From positions 109,127 to 173,126 of the forward strand of contig NZ_UGHK01000003.1 of the NCBI RefSeq assembly GCF_900450705.1: a stretch of DNA of 64,000 bases, written 5' to 3'. This document shows, in pieces, positions 17,005 through 27,229 of this stretch (positions within the stretch are counted from its first letter, which is position 1; each line of letters begins with the position of its first letter). Below the pieces are notes generated by a model that worked only from the letters and a program-made list of their open reading frames with translations, made no database searches and was not told the DNA's origin. Origin of the DNA: Avibacterium paragallinarum. GTDB taxonomy: Bacteria > Pseudomonadota > Gammaproteobacteria > Enterobacterales > Pasteurellaceae. Both the position numbers and the translations under genes were made by a program.

Positions 17005-17979
17005 ATGTTAAAATTTGCGATTGCGGCAGAATTTGAGCTTGCCGAAAAACTCGCCGATAGCCTAGCCCAAAGTCAATTAGAGATTGCAGAGTTGGCTGTG
17101 GTAGAAATTTACCCATTTAATGAAGAACAAGGCATTCGTTTCAACAATAAAGCCGTTGCTCAGTTTTCACCCGAAGACGCGGACTGGTCAGCCTTCAATT
17201 ATGTGTTTTTCGCGGGTGAAGTGGCTCACGCCAGCCATTTAGCCAAAGCGGCAGAAGCGGGTTGTGTGCTTATTGATCTGTTTGGCATTTGTGCCAGCTT
17301 GCCTGATGTTCCTGTGGTTATTCCAACGGTGAACGATCAGCAATTAGCGGAGTTGCGTCAGCGTAATATCGTTTCTCTCCCGAACCCGCAAGTTACGCAA
17401 AGCCTTTTGCCATTGGCGGACGTTTTACAAAATTATCCGTTAAAACAACTCATTATCAGCTCATTCCTGCCCGCGTCTTATATGGGTGATGAAAAAGTTG
17501 CTGAGCTTGCGGGACAAACTGCACGGCTTTTGAACGGCATTCCGTTAGATGAAAATGTGCAACGCCTAGCCTTTGATGTTTTCCCTGTGAAAAGTGCCAA
17601 TTTATCTGCTCAAGTGCAAAAAATTTTCCCACAGCTTGATAATGTGGTGTTCCACCAAGTGCAAGTGCCCGTGTTTTATGGAATGGCTCAGCAGGTGAGT
17701 GCGTTTTTTGATTATGAGGTATCGAGCGAAGCCGTTGCGGAAATGTGGCAACAAAATGCCTTGCTTGATTATCAACCCGAAACGCTCATTACCCCTGTGA
17801 TTAATGGGGAAAAGGAAAACGGCGAAAATGACGTGAAGCTGCATTTAAGCAACCTTAGCCAGATCGAAAGTGCGGTGCAAAATGGCATTGAATTTTGGTC
17901 AGTGGCAGATGACCAACGCTTTACCCTCGCTTTAATGGCAGTGAAATTAGCCGAGCAAGTGTATCAAGCAGGTTATTAA
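17005..17979 (+). CDS. usg: USG-1-like protein (aspartate-semialdehyde dehydrogenase family)
   Basis: A 324-residue homologue of aspartate-semialdehyde dehydrogenase resembling USG-1, the protein encoded near truA/pdxB in enterobacteria. The Rossmann part is poorly conserved (MLKFAIAAEFELAEKLADSL lacks a clean GxxGxxG), and the catalytic Cys motif of real Asd is not evident, so it may not be a working dehydrogenase. The second domain includes FDVFPV, VFHQVQVPVFYGMAQQVSAFF and LALMAVKLAEQV. GGGAG precedes the ATG. The function of the family is not established. Confidence 0.75.
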   Translation: MLKFAIAAEFELAEKLADSLAQSQLEIAELAVVEIYPFNEEQGIRFNNKAVAQFSPEDADWSAFNYVFFAGEVAHASHLAKAAEAGCVLIDLFGICASLPDVPVVIPTVNDQQLAELRQRNIVSLPNPQVTQSLLPLADVLQNYPLKQLIISSFLPASYMGDEKVAELAGQTARLLNGIPLDENVQRLAFDVFPVKSANLSAQVQKIFPQLDNVVFHQVQVPVFYGMAQQVSAFFDYEVSSEAVAEMWQQNALLDYQPETLITPVINGEKENGENDVKLHLSNLSQIESAVQNGIEFWSVADDQRFTLALMAVKLAEQVYQAGY

Positions 17980-18044
17980 GATTTCAGCCCTACTTTATTT
18001 TGAGCTTCATTTTATTGAGCTTTAACGGCGATAATACACAGTAA

Positions 18045-18090
18045 AAAGTGCGGTCAGAAAAATAAGCAAATTTTCCACCGCACTTTGCTT
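18045..18090. terminator. Facing uptake-signal pair acting as terminator
   Basis: AAAGTGCGGT and ACCGCACTTT face each other 22 bases apart and are followed by GCTTTTT. Such paired uptake signals are commonly used as transcription terminators in Pasteurellaceae. Confidence 0.75.
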
Positions 18091-18273
18091 TTTCTATTAT
18101 CGTTATTTGATTGCAAAATAATACTGCCTTGCCTGATTTTGAATTGAAACAACGAGAAAAATTTGCGAAAAATCTATCGCGAAATCGTTTGCTTTCTGCT
18201 AGAATTGGCAGGAAAAACACCCTTCTTTAAGTCGCGTTTTTCATCTTTTTTATCAACGAAATTGGATTAAAAA

Positions 18274-19584
18274 ATGGAAAATCAGTCTGTTCTACAAAAA
18301 CTTTTTAAACTCAAGCAAAAAAATACCACAGCAAAAACAGAAATTATCGCGGGGATCACCACCTTCTTCACGATGGTTTATATTGTTTTTGTTAATCCGT
18401 CCGTGTTAGGCGAGGCGGGAATGGATAAACAAGTGGTGTTTGTTACCACCTGTTTAATCGCCGCTTTCGGCACGATTGCAATGGGCTTGTTCAGCAATTT
18501 GCCTATCGCACTCGCCCCCGCAATGGGGCTAAACGCCTTTTTTGCTTATGTGGTAGTGAGCAAATTAGGCTACTCGTGGCAAGTGGGAATGGGGGCGATC
18601 TTTTGGGGATCGGTTGGCTTATTAGTGCTAACGCTGTTCCAAATTCGCTATTGGTTAATGGCATCAATTCCGCTCAGTTTACGCGTCGGCATCGGGGCGG
18701 GGATTGGCTTTTTTATCTCCCTGATCGGCTTTAAAAATATGGGCCTAGTGGTGGCAAACCCCGCGACCTTAGTGGCATTAGGTGAGCTACACAATCCGCA
18801 AGTGTTAATGGGGATTTTGGGCTTCTTTATTATCGTTGTGCTAGCGGCACGCAATATTTATTCTGGCGTGTTGATCTCTATCGCAGTGGTTACAACTTTA
18901 GCCTTATTATTTGATGATAGCGTTGTGTTTCACGGGATCATTTCAATGCCACCAAGCCTTGAACCAGTGGTGGGTAAAGTGGATATTGTCGGTGCGTTGG
19001 ATACCGCATTGCTCGGCATTATTTTCTCTTTCTTACTTGTCAATTTATTCGATTCTTCAGGCACATTGCTTGGCGTAACTGATAAAGCTGGGATTAGCGA
19101 TGAACAAGGCCGCTTCCCGAAAATGAAACAAGCCTTGTATGTGGATAGCGTAAGTGCGGTGGCGGGATCCTATATCGGTACTTCTGCGATTAGCACCTAT
19201 ATTGAAAGTGGAGCGGGGGTTTCCGTTGGTGGGCGTACAGGAATGACCGCCGTTGTGGTTGGCTTGCTTTTCTTACTCACCATTTTCTTCTCACCATTAG
19301 CCAGCGTCGTGCCTGCGTATGCTACCGCAGGTGCGTTGGTTTATGTGGGAATTTTAATGGCATCAAGCCTAATTCGTGTGCAATGGGAAGATTTAACCGA
19401 AGCCACCCCCGCCTTTATCACCGCAGCAATGATGCCGTTCACCTATTCCATCACTGAAGGGATCGCCTTTGGTTTTATTAGCTACTGTGTAATGAAAGTT
19501 TGCACAGGTCGCTGGAAAGAAGTGAATGCCCCTGTTTGGGTGGTTTCCTTACTCTTCATTGCAAAATTTGTTTGGGTAGGCTAA
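18274..19584 (+). CDS. NCS2-family purine permease (adenine type)
   Basis: A 436-residue inner-membrane carrier with about 12-14 hydrophobic segments. Motifs of the AzgA-like branch of NCS2 are visible: GITTFFTMVYIVFVNPSVL in the first segment, APAMGLNAFFAYVVV (about residues 84-100), NLFDSSGTLLGVTDKAG and SAISTYIESGAGVSVGGRTG. These fit the adenine/hypoxanthine-guanine proton symporters AdeP/PurP and GhxP; adenine is the more likely substrate but this cannot be settled by reading. It has its own upstream region and a terminator, so it is probably monocistronic. Confidence 0.88.
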   Translation: MENQSVLQKLFKLKQKNTTAKTEIIAGITTFFTMVYIVFVNPSVLGEAGMDKQVVFVTTCLIAAFGTIAMGLFSNLPIALAPAMGLNAFFAYVVVSKLGYSWQVGMGAIFWGSVGLLVLTLFQIRYWLMASIPLSLRVGIGAGIGFFISLIGFKNMGLVVANPATLVALGELHNPQVLMGILGFFIIVVLAARNIYSGVLISIAVVTTLALLFDDSVVFHGIISMPPSLEPVVGKVDIVGALDTALLGIIFSFLLVNLFDSSGTLLGVTDKAGISDEQGRFPKMKQALYVDSVSAVAGSYIGTSAISTYIESGAGVSVGGRTGMTAVVVGLLFLLTIFFSPLASVVPAYATAGALVYVGILMASSLIRVQWEDLTEATPAFITAAMMPFTYSITEGIAFGFISYCVMKVCTGRWKEVNAPVWVVSLLFIAKFVWVG

Positions 19585-19603
19585 GTTTAAATTTAAAGAA
19601 ATT

Positions 19604-19629
19604 AAGTGGGCGAAACCGCCCACTTTTCA
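19604..19629 (+). terminator. Terminator of the purine permease gene
   Basis: AAGTGGGCG and CGCCCACTT form a nine-base stem with a tetraloop, followed by a short T-run. Confidence 0.8.
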
Positions 19630-19657
19630 CATCTCACCTCTAACAAAGGAAATCAAA

Positions 19658-20014
19658 ATGCAAAAGCTGTTATTTATTCTTCATTCGTCCCCCTATGGTG
19701 ACGAGCATTTTTTTAGTGCTTTGCGTTTAGCATTACAGCTACAAGAACAGCATAAAAGTGCGGTACAATTACGCTTATTTTTTATGTCTGATGCGGTGGT
19801 TGGTGGGTTAGCACAGCAAACGCCTGCCGAAGGTTATCATTTACAACAAATGATCGAAACCCTCACTGCACAAGGGGCGACCATTAAACTATGCAAAACC
19901 TGTGCCAATGCTCGAGGGATTCAAAACCTTGCTCTTGCAGAGGGCGTAGAAATTGGCACCTTGGCAGAACTGGCAGATTGGACGATGGAAGCGGATAAAG
20001 TCTTGAATTTTTAA
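19658..20014 (+). CDS. DsrE/YchN-family protein
   Basis: A 118-residue soluble protein of the DsrE-like fold, a family that includes sulfur-relay proteins. MQKLLFILHSSPYGDEHFFSALRLAL starts the fold, and CKTCANARG (Cys around residues 79 and 82) resembles the conserved cysteine region of YchN-type members. AAAGGA lies before the start. It sits four bases before recB, so the two are probably co-transcribed, although no functional link is known. Confidence 0.78.
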   Translation: MQKLLFILHSSPYGDEHFFSALRLALQLQEQHKSAVQLRLFFMSDAVVGGLAQQTPAEGYHLQQMIETLTAQGATIKLCKTCANARGIQNLALAEGVEIGTLAELADWTMEADKVLNF

Positions 20015-20017
20015 TTT

Positions 20018-23000
20018 ATGATGACGACAAAAACAGAAATACTTAACCCAGCTACACTGCCCTTGCAAGGGGTGGGCTTGATTGAAGCCTCAGCAGGCAC
20101 GGGTAAAACTTACACAATGGCTTCATTGTATATTCGTTTATTGCTCCAAGCGGGCGAAAATTGCTTTGACCAGCCGTTGCCTGTGGATAAAATTTTGGTG
20201 GTTACCTTCACGGATATGGCAACGCAAGAATTGCGGGAGCGTATTCGAGCAAGGATCTATCAAAGCAAGCAATTATTGCTTCAATATCAAGCCAGCAATG
20301 ATCCGCAGGTTTTCATCGCGGGTGGTGATCCCCTATTAGGCGAGCTGGTTAAAACCTTGCCTGATTTATCGCAAAGTATTCAACGCCTGAGCTGGGCAGA
20401 GCAGAGTATGGACACCGCTGCCATTTACACGATCCATAGTTTTTGTCGTCGTATGCTAATGCAATATGCCTTTAACTCGGGCGTGCATTTTAATTTGGAA
20501 TTGGTGAGAGATGAGAGCGAATTGCTCGAACGCCTCACCAATGAATTTTGGCGAGAAACCTTTTATCATCAGCCTCTTGCGATCGCACAGTTTATCCAAA
20601 GAGAACTCTATAATCCGCAAGAATTACTGAAAAAAATTGAGCCTTATTTAGGGGCAGAAACCTTTAACGTTGCCCTTTCTGACGCGAGTTTGCTGGATTT
20701 ATCCCTTGATGAATTTTTTCAGCAACGCTTGCTTCCACTGTATCAATCCATTTCTCATTTCAAACAACAATGGCTGAGCAATGAACAAGCGTTGTTTGAC
20801 CTGTTGGAAGAAAATAAATCTAGCCAAAAAAACTACCGCACTTCGTGGGTTGAAAGTCGGTTTAACAAAATGCGTCAATGGGCGAATAACCCCAATGATT
20901 TTGCGTTACCTGATGTTTTTGAGCATTTCACCGCTGCCAAAATTATTGAGAAAACCAAAGCGGGGAATACGCCGCTGCAACATTTTCTTTTTGAACAGGC
21001 GGAAGCCCTCGCTCAACAGCAGGAATGCTCAACGCTCAGCTTGCCACTGGTGCTGTATCATTGCATTACAGGCATTCGGCAGAAGCTCATTCACTACAAA
21101 CAACAGCACGTTGAAAAAGGCTTTGATGATTTATTACGTTTGGTGCGTGATGGATTGTATGCGGAAAATGGACAAGAATTAGCAACGCTGATCCGCAATC
21201 AATATCCCTTTGCGATGATTGATGAATTTCAGGATACGGACGCACAGCAATATCAAATTTTCTCGAAAATTTATATTGAAAATGCCCCGCAACAGTCGGG
21301 CTTTATTATGATTGGCGATCCTAAGCAGTCTATTTATAAATTCCGTGGTGCGGATATTTTCACCTATTTTAAAGCCTCGCAACAGGCGGATCACCGTTTT
21401 ACTTTGCAAGAAAACTGGCGTTCTACCGCAGAATTAATTGAATGCGTCAATGGCATTTTTAACTTTAGCTCGCAACCGCCCTTTTTATTTGACGGCATTC
21501 AGTTTTCCCCCGTCAAAGCGGGAAAAGCCTTGCCAGCGTTTAATCTTAACGGACAAGATGAGCCTGCATTAAGTTGTTATCTGAGCGAAAAAAATGATCG
21601 CCAAGCATTCGCCCAATATTGTGCCATTTCCATTCAACAATGGTTAAAAAGTGCGGTACAAAATCAAGCCCATTTTTCCGATCAACCGCTTAAAGCGAAA
21701 AATATCGCCGTGCTAGTGAGAAATCGCCACGAAGCGGAATTAGTCAAAACTGCCTTGCAAAATTTAGGCATTGCATCGGTGTATTTATCGGACAAAAGCA
21801 ACGTGTTTGACAGCCCCTCCGCTCAAGAAATGGCATTGATTTTGCAAGCTTGCTTAAACCCGTTGAATGAACGCTATATTTTAAATGCCATCGCCACCCG
21901 TTTATTCAATTTAACCAGTGCGGAAATTTACCAAATCAAGCAAGATGAAAACGCGTGGGAGAACCTTGTTGAGCAATTTTTTGCCTATCAAAAAACCTGG
22001 CAACAAAAAGGCATTTTGGTGATGTTACACCAGCTCTTGCTCAACAGTGATTTAACCCAACGCTTGCTTGCCAATGCACAAAGCGAACGCACCATTACAG
22101 ATTTTCTGCATCTTGCGGAATTATTACAACAAGCCAGCCGTCTGAATGAGAGTGAAGCGGGGTTATTGCGTTGGTTTGAAAAGCAAATTCAAGGCACAGA
22201 TCGCCTTGAAGAAACCATTCGCCTAGAGAGCGAGCGAGATTTGGTGAAAATCGTTACCATTCATAAATCCAAAGGGCTGGCTTATGATTTAGTTTGGTTG
22301 CCTTTTATTTCCGCTCCTGCGAAAAACAAAAAAAATGCGATCAGCACTTATTATTCACCACAGCAAGAGAAAGTGCTGTGGGATATGGAAAATCAGCAAC
22401 AAGATCAAGTGGATAAAGAAACCTTCGCGGAAGAATTACGCTTGCTCTATGTGGCATTAACCCGAGCCAAATACCAAGTGGCGATGTGCCTGCCAAAAAC
22501 CTTTGAAGCTAGCTGGAATAGTTTTTTATATGTGCTAACGGAGGGGGAAATCGGGCAAGAAACGGCGTTGAAAAAGAAGGATTATCAAGTCGAGCCATTA
22601 TTGCGAGCGTTGCAACAAAAAGTTGGCACGAACGCCGTTGCGTTGCGAGAGGCGAGTGAACTCACGCCAAGCGAAGCCATTATGCCAACCACAGCGGAGC
22701 AACATTTTAGCCCCGCGATATTTCGTGGCAAGATTGAATATCATTGGGGGGTAACCAGTTTTACCGACATCGTGCATAAACATCAACGTAATAAATTGAA
22801 CGCCCTAGATTCCGCCCAAGATCAAAGTGCGGTGGAAATGTTTAACGTTTTTGATCAAAGCCGAGATTATGATTTTAATCTTCCCGCCGAAACCTCAATG
22901 GCAGAAAATGCGATCTTGCTAGAAGAAAATCCACTGCAAGATAGCCCTTATCCGCAAGGTTTTTCCCCTTTCGAGTTGCCAAGTGGCGTACGAGTGGGAA

Positions 23001-23656
23001 CGATTTTGCACCGCTATTTAGAAAAAAACACCGCTCAATCAGCGATAGAAGAAGAGAACTTACAAAAACTGTGCAAGCAGTTACAACTTGATGAACAATG
23101 GATTTCACCGCTGAAACAATGGTTTGAGGCGATTTATCACAGCCCATTATTAGCGGGGGAAAGTCTCAGCTTGGCACAAATTCAACCGCAAGATTGCTTA
23201 AAAGAAATGCAGTTTTATTTGAAATTGAGCAAAAATTTTGACGCGACGGGCTTTAATCGAGCCTTGTCCCAATATCACCCTTACCCAAGCCAAGCCCTGA
23301 TTTTTGAACGCTTGAAGGGAATGTTACGCGGGTTTATCGACCTCGTTTTTCGTCACAATGGCAAATATTATATTCTGGACTACAAATCGAATTTACTTGG
23401 CAATCAAGCGGAAAATTATCAGCCCGACCGCTTGCCCGCTGTGATGCAACAAGGCTTTTATGATTGGCAATATTTGCTTTATAGCCTCGCCTTGCACCGC
23501 TATCTTCGCCAACGTGATCCCCATTATCAGTATGAACGGAATTTTGGCGGCGTGATCTATACATTTTTGCGTGGAATGAACGGGCAAGATCAAACAGGCG
23601 TGTTTTTTGATAAGCCCGATTGGCGGCTCATTCAAGCTTTAGAGGAATTATTTTAA
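20018..23656 (+). CDS. recB: RecBCD exonuclease V, beta subunit
   Basis: A 1212-residue 3'-5' helicase and nuclease of RecBCD, which resects double-strand breaks and loads RecA at Chi. Walker A is ASAGTGKT (about residues 24-31); UvrD-type motifs include FAMIDEFQDTDAQQYQIF (motif II) and VKIVTIHKSKGLAYDLVWLPF. The C-terminal nuclease domain has GFIDLVFRHNGKYYILDYKSN, with the catalytic Asp and Lys of the RecB nuclease motif. The stop overlaps the recD start by one base (TAATG), indicating translational coupling. recC is not in this window. Confidence 0.96.
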   Translation: MMTTKTEILNPATLPLQGVGLIEASAGTGKTYTMASLYIRLLLQAGENCFDQPLPVDKILVVTFTDMATQELRERIRARIYQSKQLLLQYQASNDPQVFIAGGDPLLGELVKTLPDLSQSIQRLSWAEQSMDTAAIYTIHSFCRRMLMQYAFNSGVHFNLELVRDESELLERLTNEFWRETFYHQPLAIAQFIQRELYNPQELLKKIEPYLGAETFNVALSDASLLDLSLDEFFQQRLLPLYQSISHFKQQWLSNEQALFDLLEENKSSQKNYRTSWVESRFNKMRQWANNPNDFALPDVFEHFTAAKIIEKTKAGNTPLQHFLFEQAEALAQQQECSTLSLPLVLYHCITGIRQKLIHYKQQHVEKGFDDLLRLVRDGLYAENGQELATLIRNQYPFAMIDEFQDTDAQQYQIFSKIYIENAPQQSGFIMIGDPKQSIYKFRGADIFTYFKASQQADHRFTLQENWRSTAELIECVNGIFNFSSQPPFLFDGIQFSPVKAGKALPAFNLNGQDEPALSCYLSEKNDRQAFAQYCAISIQQWLKSAVQNQAHFSDQPLKAKNIAVLVRNRHEAELVKTALQNLGIASVYLSDKSNVFDSPSAQEMALILQACLNPLNERYILNAIATRLFNLTSAEIYQIKQDENAWENLVEQFFAYQKTWQQKGILVMLHQLLLNSDLTQRLLANAQSERTITDFLHLAELLQQASRLNESEAGLLRWFEKQIQGTDRLEETIRLESERDLVKIVTIHKSKGLAYDLVWLPFISAPAKNKKNAISTYYSPQQEKVLWDMENQQQDQVDKETFAEELRLLYVALTRAKYQVAMCLPKTFEASWNSFLYVLTEGEIGQETALKKKDYQVEPLLRALQQKVGTNAVALREASELTPSEAIMPTTAEQHFSPAIFRGKIEYHWGVTSFTDIVHKHQRNKLNALDSAQDQSAVEMFNVFDQSRDYDFNLPAETSMAENAILLEENPLQDSPYPQGFSPFELPSGVRVGTILHRYLEKNTAQSAIEEENLQKLCKQLQLDEQWISPLKQWFEAIYHSPLLAGESLSLAQIQPQDCLKEMQFYLKLSKNFDATGFNRALSQYHPYPSQALIFERLKGMLRGFIDLVFRHNGKYYILDYKSNLLGNQAENYQPDRLPAVMQQGFYDWQYLLYSLALHRYLRQRDPHYQYERNFGGVIYTFLRGMNGQDQTGVFFDKPDWRLIQALEELF

Positions 23657-25749
23657 TGCTCAGTCTTTTAAAAGAACTCAAACAAAAAAGCATTCTCAGC
23701 GAGGGCGATTACCATTTCGCCCGCTTGATTGCGGAAAAACAGCAAGGACAGCCTTATTCCCCTTTGCAACAAAATTTAGCCATTTTGCTTGCTGCACTTT
23801 GTCATTATTCCTATCAACAAGGGCATAGTTGCTTGCACTTAGAGGCGGATTTATTGCCCGCGTTGCTGAATTTGCCCTATAGCGAGCGGGATTATTTGCA
23901 CCGTATTAATGAAAAAATTGAGCATTTGCCCGTTGAGCAGTGGCAATCTCAGTTGCAATCCCACATCGCCTTTACTCACCAGCCTCAAGACAAAGTTGCC
24001 CCGCTGGTGTTTCAATTTGAACGCTTATATTTTTATCGCATTTGGCAAGATGAATATCGCGTTGCGGAGTATTTCGCTAAAAGCACTCAGTCAATGAACG
24101 TGGCGAATGAAGCAACGCAAAAAATGCAAAGTGCGGTGCAAAATCTCGGCGTTTTTGACCGCACTTTAGAAAATGCACAAATTGCGGAGGTGTTGCAAAA
24201 ATATTTCCCTGAAACGCCACAAAAAGGCGTAATCAACTGGCAAAAAATCGCGGTAGCAATGGCGATGAAACAGGCTTTCACCCTGATCAGTGGCGGGCCA
24301 GGAACGGGCAAAACCACCACCGTAACCCGCCTACTGCTCGCGTTGCAAACCCTTTATCAACAGCAGTTACGCATTAAACTGGTCGCCCCAACGGGCAAGG
24401 CAACGGCACGCTTAAAAGAGAGTATGGATAATTCCCTTGCTCGCTTGAAAAAGGAACTCGCTCTTGATGATGAATTGATCCAAGCCATTCCCACTCAGCC
24501 TGAAACCTTGCACCGCTTGCTAGGCGTGCGTTTTTTTGAGGAAAATCCAAAGCACAATAAGCAAAATCCGCTCTTGCTTGATGTGCTGGTGGTGGACGAG
24601 TCTTCAATGATCGACCTATCACTAATGGCGAAATTGCTCCAAGCCTTGCAACCGCAAACGAAATTAATTTTGCTTGGCGATAAAGATCAGCTTGCTTCAG
24701 TGGAAGCTGGGGCGATTTTGGCTGAGCTAGGTAAGTTTTTGGCTCAAGGATACAGCCCTGATTTTGTTGCCTATTTATCCCAGACCACAGGGCAAGCATT
24801 AGCGTCAAATCCAGCGGGCAATCCTATTCGCGATCACCTTTGCCATTTAACTCAAAGCCACCGCTTTGATGAACATTCAGCCATTGGGCGTTTAGCTAAG
24901 CTGATTAATCAAGGCAAAGCCGAAGAGAGCTGGCAATTTTTGCATAAAGACATCGCGATCACCCATTTTCAACAAGTCAGCCAGCAGGTAGATGATGAGA
25001 TTAATTGTGATGTTGTCACAAATTCAGCCTTAAGCCTTGTGGATTTGGCACAATATCAGAGCGAAGAGGGGAATAGCCTTGTTTATCAACAACATTGTGC
25101 GAAAAGGGTAGTGCAAAGTGCGGTGTTAAATTACACCTATTTTTTGCAAGAAATCCAAAAGTTAAGCGAACAAACCTCGCCAATCACCCCTGAGCAAGTG
25201 CAACATATTTTTGCCGCCTTTAACCAAGTGCGTTACTTAACTGCGTTAAGAGTAGGCGAGTTAGGCAGCGAAAAACTCAATCAATACATCGCCGAAGGTT
25301 TGCGAGCAAAAGGGCTGGTGCAATTTCTCCAATCCCGCGAACATTATGTAGGCAAGCCCATAATGATTATACAAAATGACAGCAATGTGGGCTTATATAA
25401 TGGCGATATTGGCTTATATCTCATTAGCCACGATGAACAAGGTATTAAACGCGGACGGTTTTATTTTGAAAACGGCAAACGCGAACTCGCCAGCCGTATC
25501 CCCAGCCACGAACCCGCTTTTGTGATGACCGTGCATAAATCGCAAGGCTCAGAATTTAACCACGCCCTAATGGTACTCCCCACCGACCCTAACCCCATTT
25601 TATCCCGCGAATTGGTGTACACTGGCATCACCCGAGCCAAAACCCAAGTTACCGTTTTCAGCACCGAACAAAGCTGGAAAACTGCCGTGCGAAAACAAAC
25701 GAAACGACAGAGTGGCTTAGCGTTACAGCTACAACATCGCTGTGAATAA
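23656..25749 (+). CDS. recD: RecBCD exonuclease V, alpha subunit
   Basis: The 5'-3' helicase subunit of RecBCD, 697 residues. Walker A GGPGTGKTTT (about residues 214-223), Walker B VLVVDESSMIDL and the late motif PAFVMTVHKSQGSEFNHAL are present, with VYTGITRAKTQV near the end. The start at 23656 overlaps the recB stop; an open frame reaches further back inside recB but lacks a better start. A facing pair of uptake signals lies inside the coding sequence near 24129-24168, where it encodes a poorly conserved linker (KMQSAVQNLGVFDRTL). Confidence 0.95.
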   Translation: MLSLLKELKQKSILSEGDYHFARLIAEKQQGQPYSPLQQNLAILLAALCHYSYQQGHSCLHLEADLLPALLNLPYSERDYLHRINEKIEHLPVEQWQSQLQSHIAFTHQPQDKVAPLVFQFERLYFYRIWQDEYRVAEYFAKSTQSMNVANEATQKMQSAVQNLGVFDRTLENAQIAEVLQKYFPETPQKGVINWQKIAVAMAMKQAFTLISGGPGTGKTTTVTRLLLALQTLYQQQLRIKLVAPTGKATARLKESMDNSLARLKKELALDDELIQAIPTQPETLHRLLGVRFFEENPKHNKQNPLLLDVLVVDESSMIDLSLMAKLLQALQPQTKLILLGDKDQLASVEAGAILAELGKFLAQGYSPDFVAYLSQTTGQALASNPAGNPIRDHLCHLTQSHRFDEHSAIGRLAKLINQGKAEESWQFLHKDIAITHFQQVSQQVDDEINCDVVTNSALSLVDLAQYQSEEGNSLVYQQHCAKRVVQSAVLNYTYFLQEIQKLSEQTSPITPEQVQHIFAAFNQVRYLTALRVGELGSEKLNQYIAEGLRAKGLVQFLQSREHYVGKPIMIIQNDSNVGLYNGDIGLYLISHDEQGIKRGRFYFENGKRELASRIPSHEPAFVMTVHKSQGSEFNHALMVLPTDPNPILSRELVYTGITRAKTQVTVFSTEQSWKTAVRKQTKRQSGLALQLQHRCE

Positions 25750-25769
25750 AACGGACTTTTCCCCCAAAA

Positions 25770-25977
25770 AACGCGGAGATTGAGTGAAAAACTCAGCGTT
25801 TTTTTATTGTGTAAAATAAGAAAAACAACCAAATTTTGTACCGCACTTAAAGTTTTACTTGAATTATTCGCTTCAGCCAATTTTACCAAACGCTGAGATT
25901 TTAAGTGAAAAACGCCGTGTTTTTTTATTGTGTAAAATAAGAAAAACAACCAAATTTTGCACCGCACTTAAGGTTTT
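25770..25977. repeat. Tandem duplication of an 87-bp terminator/uptake-signal unit after recD
   Basis: Two direct copies (25770-25856 and 25889-25977) share a hairpin that begins AACGC, then TTTTTTTATTGTGTAAAATA, a short A-rich stretch and an inverted uptake signal (ACCGCACTTAA). Copy 1 keeps a good stem (AACGC..TGAGT / ACTCA..GCGTT) plus a T-run; copy 2 is less regular. The first copy probably ends recBD transcription. Confidence 0.75.
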
Positions 25978-27229
25978 GGCTAACATTCTTCGCCCTAAGC
26001 CAAAACAGCTAATGCAGTCAGAAACAGTCAAATTAGCCCAAGTAGTAAGAGGGATAGTAGCCACGATACACTAAATGGCTTTCACCTTTCTCAAGGGGGA
26101 AGCCTATGCCAGCACAAATCGTACAGTAAGGCGAGAAGTAACGCCAGAAAAGCGAAATAGAAAAGCGAATAGAAAAGCGAAAGAAGTGTAGCGATATGCC
26201 TTTCCTTGTGTGGTATTACTTCACATAAACGCCAAGCGAGCAAGTAAACACTCCAAATGATAGGTTATTCAGAGGGAAAAGAAAGGGAATTTCCCCGATG
26301 AATACACAGAAATAAAGGGCTTAGCAGTAAATTCTCCCTACCTCACTTTCTCTTTCCATTCACTAATGGCACGCAATGTCCGCAATAAACACGCCGAATT
26401 ACAGGGCTGAGTTTGTGAAACGATCAGCAAGAAAAATCCCCGCTTTATCAGAATAAAATAAAATCAAACACATATCGCCTTAATTGAGAAAGCAAGAAAT
26501 AAATACTAAAAAAGAGGTAATGAAATGCGAATAAAATCGTCAGCTAAAAAGCATTAATACATAAAATCACAAAAATAAAAGAAAAAATAATTTATAAAAA
26601 TAACAATATTATTAATTACGGCTTTTTGGAATTTAAATATGCTATTTTTTAATATTATCGGGGGGGGGGTGAAAGCAAAAATGTAATATTTATATTGTAA
26701 ATAAATCGGGGTATTTGTGTTAAGTTGTGTAAAGTATTTTTGTTATTTTTTGTTGTTTTGTTTTTGGGTTTGTGGCTTAACTTCTTATTTTTGTTATTTA
26801 AATGCGTTTTTTTATGTTATTTTACATAAATTAATACGTTGTTGTTTCTTGTTGAAAATTAAGAAGAAAATAAAAAGAGATAAGACAAATTCTACTCAAT
26901 AAGTGTTATTTTCTGTTAGGGGCTTTTTCTATATATTGCGTTAAATTTTTTAATCGAAATTCCGCAAAATGCTCTGGTTATTTAAGGGGATTTGGGGTGA
27001 TTTCAAAATGAAATAACAATGAAAATAATAAATTGGAGGAGTGCTTTTTATTCTAAGTTATTTCTGGCTGTTAATTAAAAACAGCAAAATGAAAAGGGGA
27101 ATTTTTCGCCTTTTTTAACGTGTTTTCTCTCTGCCATCACTGCTTAGCAATCTGGATTTTCGCTAAATAAATGGGGGATGTGAAGGCAGAAAATAGTTAT
27201 CAAATATTTTTTTTATTAAGGTTTTTATT
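25978..27229. other. Long non-coding tract with a ten-G run
   Basis: No open frame here looks like a gene; the longest are short and low in complexity. Visible features are a tandem AAAAGCGAA(A)TAG repeat (about 26147-26181), AT-rich DNA, and ten consecutive G residues at 26660-26669, unusual in this AT-rich context. The tract probably contains the far-upstream and promoter region of the adhesin gene at 27230. Confidence 0.55.

Noticed and set aside
25461..25967. 168-codon minus-strand frame over the end of recD and the repeat unit
   Set aside because: Most of it is antisense to recD and the rest is the tandem terminator repeat, which explains its internal duplication (AVQNLVVFLILHNKKT).
25770..26190. 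CRISPR-like array from repeated units after recD
   Set aside because: Only two long tandem units with a terminator and uptake signal, and short irregular A-rich repeats; no regular spacers and no cas genes.
26717..26902. 61-codon hydrophobic frame upstream of the adhesin gene
   Set aside because: Phe/Cys/Leu-rich low-complexity translation of T-rich DNA, no ribosome-binding site, no recognisable pattern.
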